A stretch of 20,426 nt of DNA, taken from positions 1 through 20,426 of the forward strand of contig DASQLQ010000054.1 in NCBI GenBank assembly GCA_035629935.1. Direction: 5' to 3'. This document shows, in pieces, positions 20,149 to 20,426 of the stretch. The notes below the pieces were generated by a model that saw only the letters and a program-made list of their open reading frames with translations, did not search any database and was not told the DNA's origin. The DNA is from DASQLQ01 sp035629935 (lineage in GTDB: Bacteria; Actinomycetota; CADDZG01; WHSQ01). The translations under genes and the position numbers were made by a program. Numbering within the stretch: the stretch's first letter is position 1; each line of letters starts with the position of its first letter.

Positions 20149-20426
20149 CGAGCGAGCGCGTCCCGAGCCGCCTTCGCCACAATGTCGATCGCTTCGTCGA
20201 TCTTGTCTGCAGACGGTCCGCCCGAGATCGCGAGCTCCGGTTTCCCACCGGCTCCCCCACCCAGCAGCTGTGCACCGGCCGCCAGCAGGTCGCGCGCCGA
20301 GATGCCCTTGGCTGCAAGGTCTTTCGTTACCGCCCCCACCAGGTTCGCCCGGCCTTCCCCCGCTGCCCCCAGAACGATGACACCGGAGCCCAGTTTCGAC
20401 TTGAGGGTCTGAGCAAGAGATCGCAA
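20145..20426 (-). CDS. alaS: Alanyl-tRNA synthetase, C-terminal fragment
   Basis: The frame runs off the right edge, and the visible 93 residues are the end of the DHHA1/C-Ala domain of AlaS: SGVIVLGAAGEGRANLVGAVTKDL, then the Gly-rich LLGGGAGGKPELAISGG that precedes the terminal helix. The full enzyme (usually about 870-900 residues) charges tRNA-Ala; only the C-terminal domain is here, and the TTG at the edge is internal. The stop overlaps the ruvX GTG by four bases. The conserved neighbourhood with ruvX and mltG supports the call. Confidence 0.93.
   Translation of the reverse strand: MRSLAQTLKSKLGSGVIVLGAAGEGRANLVGAVTKDLAAKGISARDLLAAGAQLLGGGAGGKPELAISGGPSADKIDEAIDIVAKAARDALAR

Overview
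The window looks like chromosomal DNA from a high-GC, single-membrane (monoderm) bacterium, most likely a member of the Actinomycetota outside the classical Streptomyces/Mycobacterium groups. The reasons are the housekeeping order alaS-ruvX-mltG-aroE ... aroC-aroK-aroB-aroQ, frequent GTG/TTG starts and 4-base stop/start overlaps, the MglA/Cvn-type GTPase with a Roadblock partner, and a type IV pilus (T4P) set without a secretin gene. Every gene I accept lies on the minus strand, so transcription runs from the right edge to the left edge.

Right part (20426 to 17832): the 3' end of alaS, then ruvX, mltG and aroE, each overlapping the next by four bases. Next come three regulator-like genes (17751 to 15489): a Roadblock/LC7 protein, a DUF4388 (PATAN-like) protein with a Glu/Pro linker, and a Ras-like GTPase. 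They resemble an MglB/MglA-type polarity switch and sit directly upstream of the pilus motors.

Middle part (15347 to 6854): pilB, pilT and pilC (extension ATPase, retraction ATPase, platform protein); the major pilin pilA with its own leader and a strong terminator; then a three-gene minor-pilin operon (PilV-, PilW- and PilX-like), closed by a second strong terminator. The gaps before pilB and pilA each carry a perfect GCCGATAA box, and the gap before the minor pilins carries GCCGATGA. These are -10 elements of the sigma-28 (FliA/WhiG) class, and they suggest one alternative-sigma regulon for pilus production.

Left part (6560 to 1): an AT-rich promoter with regularly spaced direct repeats drives a small excisionase/BldC-like HTH gene. 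That gene is translationally coupled to pilM, pilN, pilO and a PilP-like gene with an Asp/Thr repeat linker. The same run continues into aroC, a fused aroK-aroB, aroQ and the first codons of a probable M24 peptidase. The T4P locus is thus inserted inside the shikimate gene string, between aroE and aroC.

Together the genes supply a complete cytoplasmic and inner-membrane T4P machine plus pilins, a GTPase module that may choose where or when it works, and most enzymes from 3-dehydroquinate formation to chorismate. No prepilin peptidase and no secretin are present here. No gap exceeds 300 bases without a gene; the largest (6561 to 6853) holds a terminator and the HTH-gene promoter.
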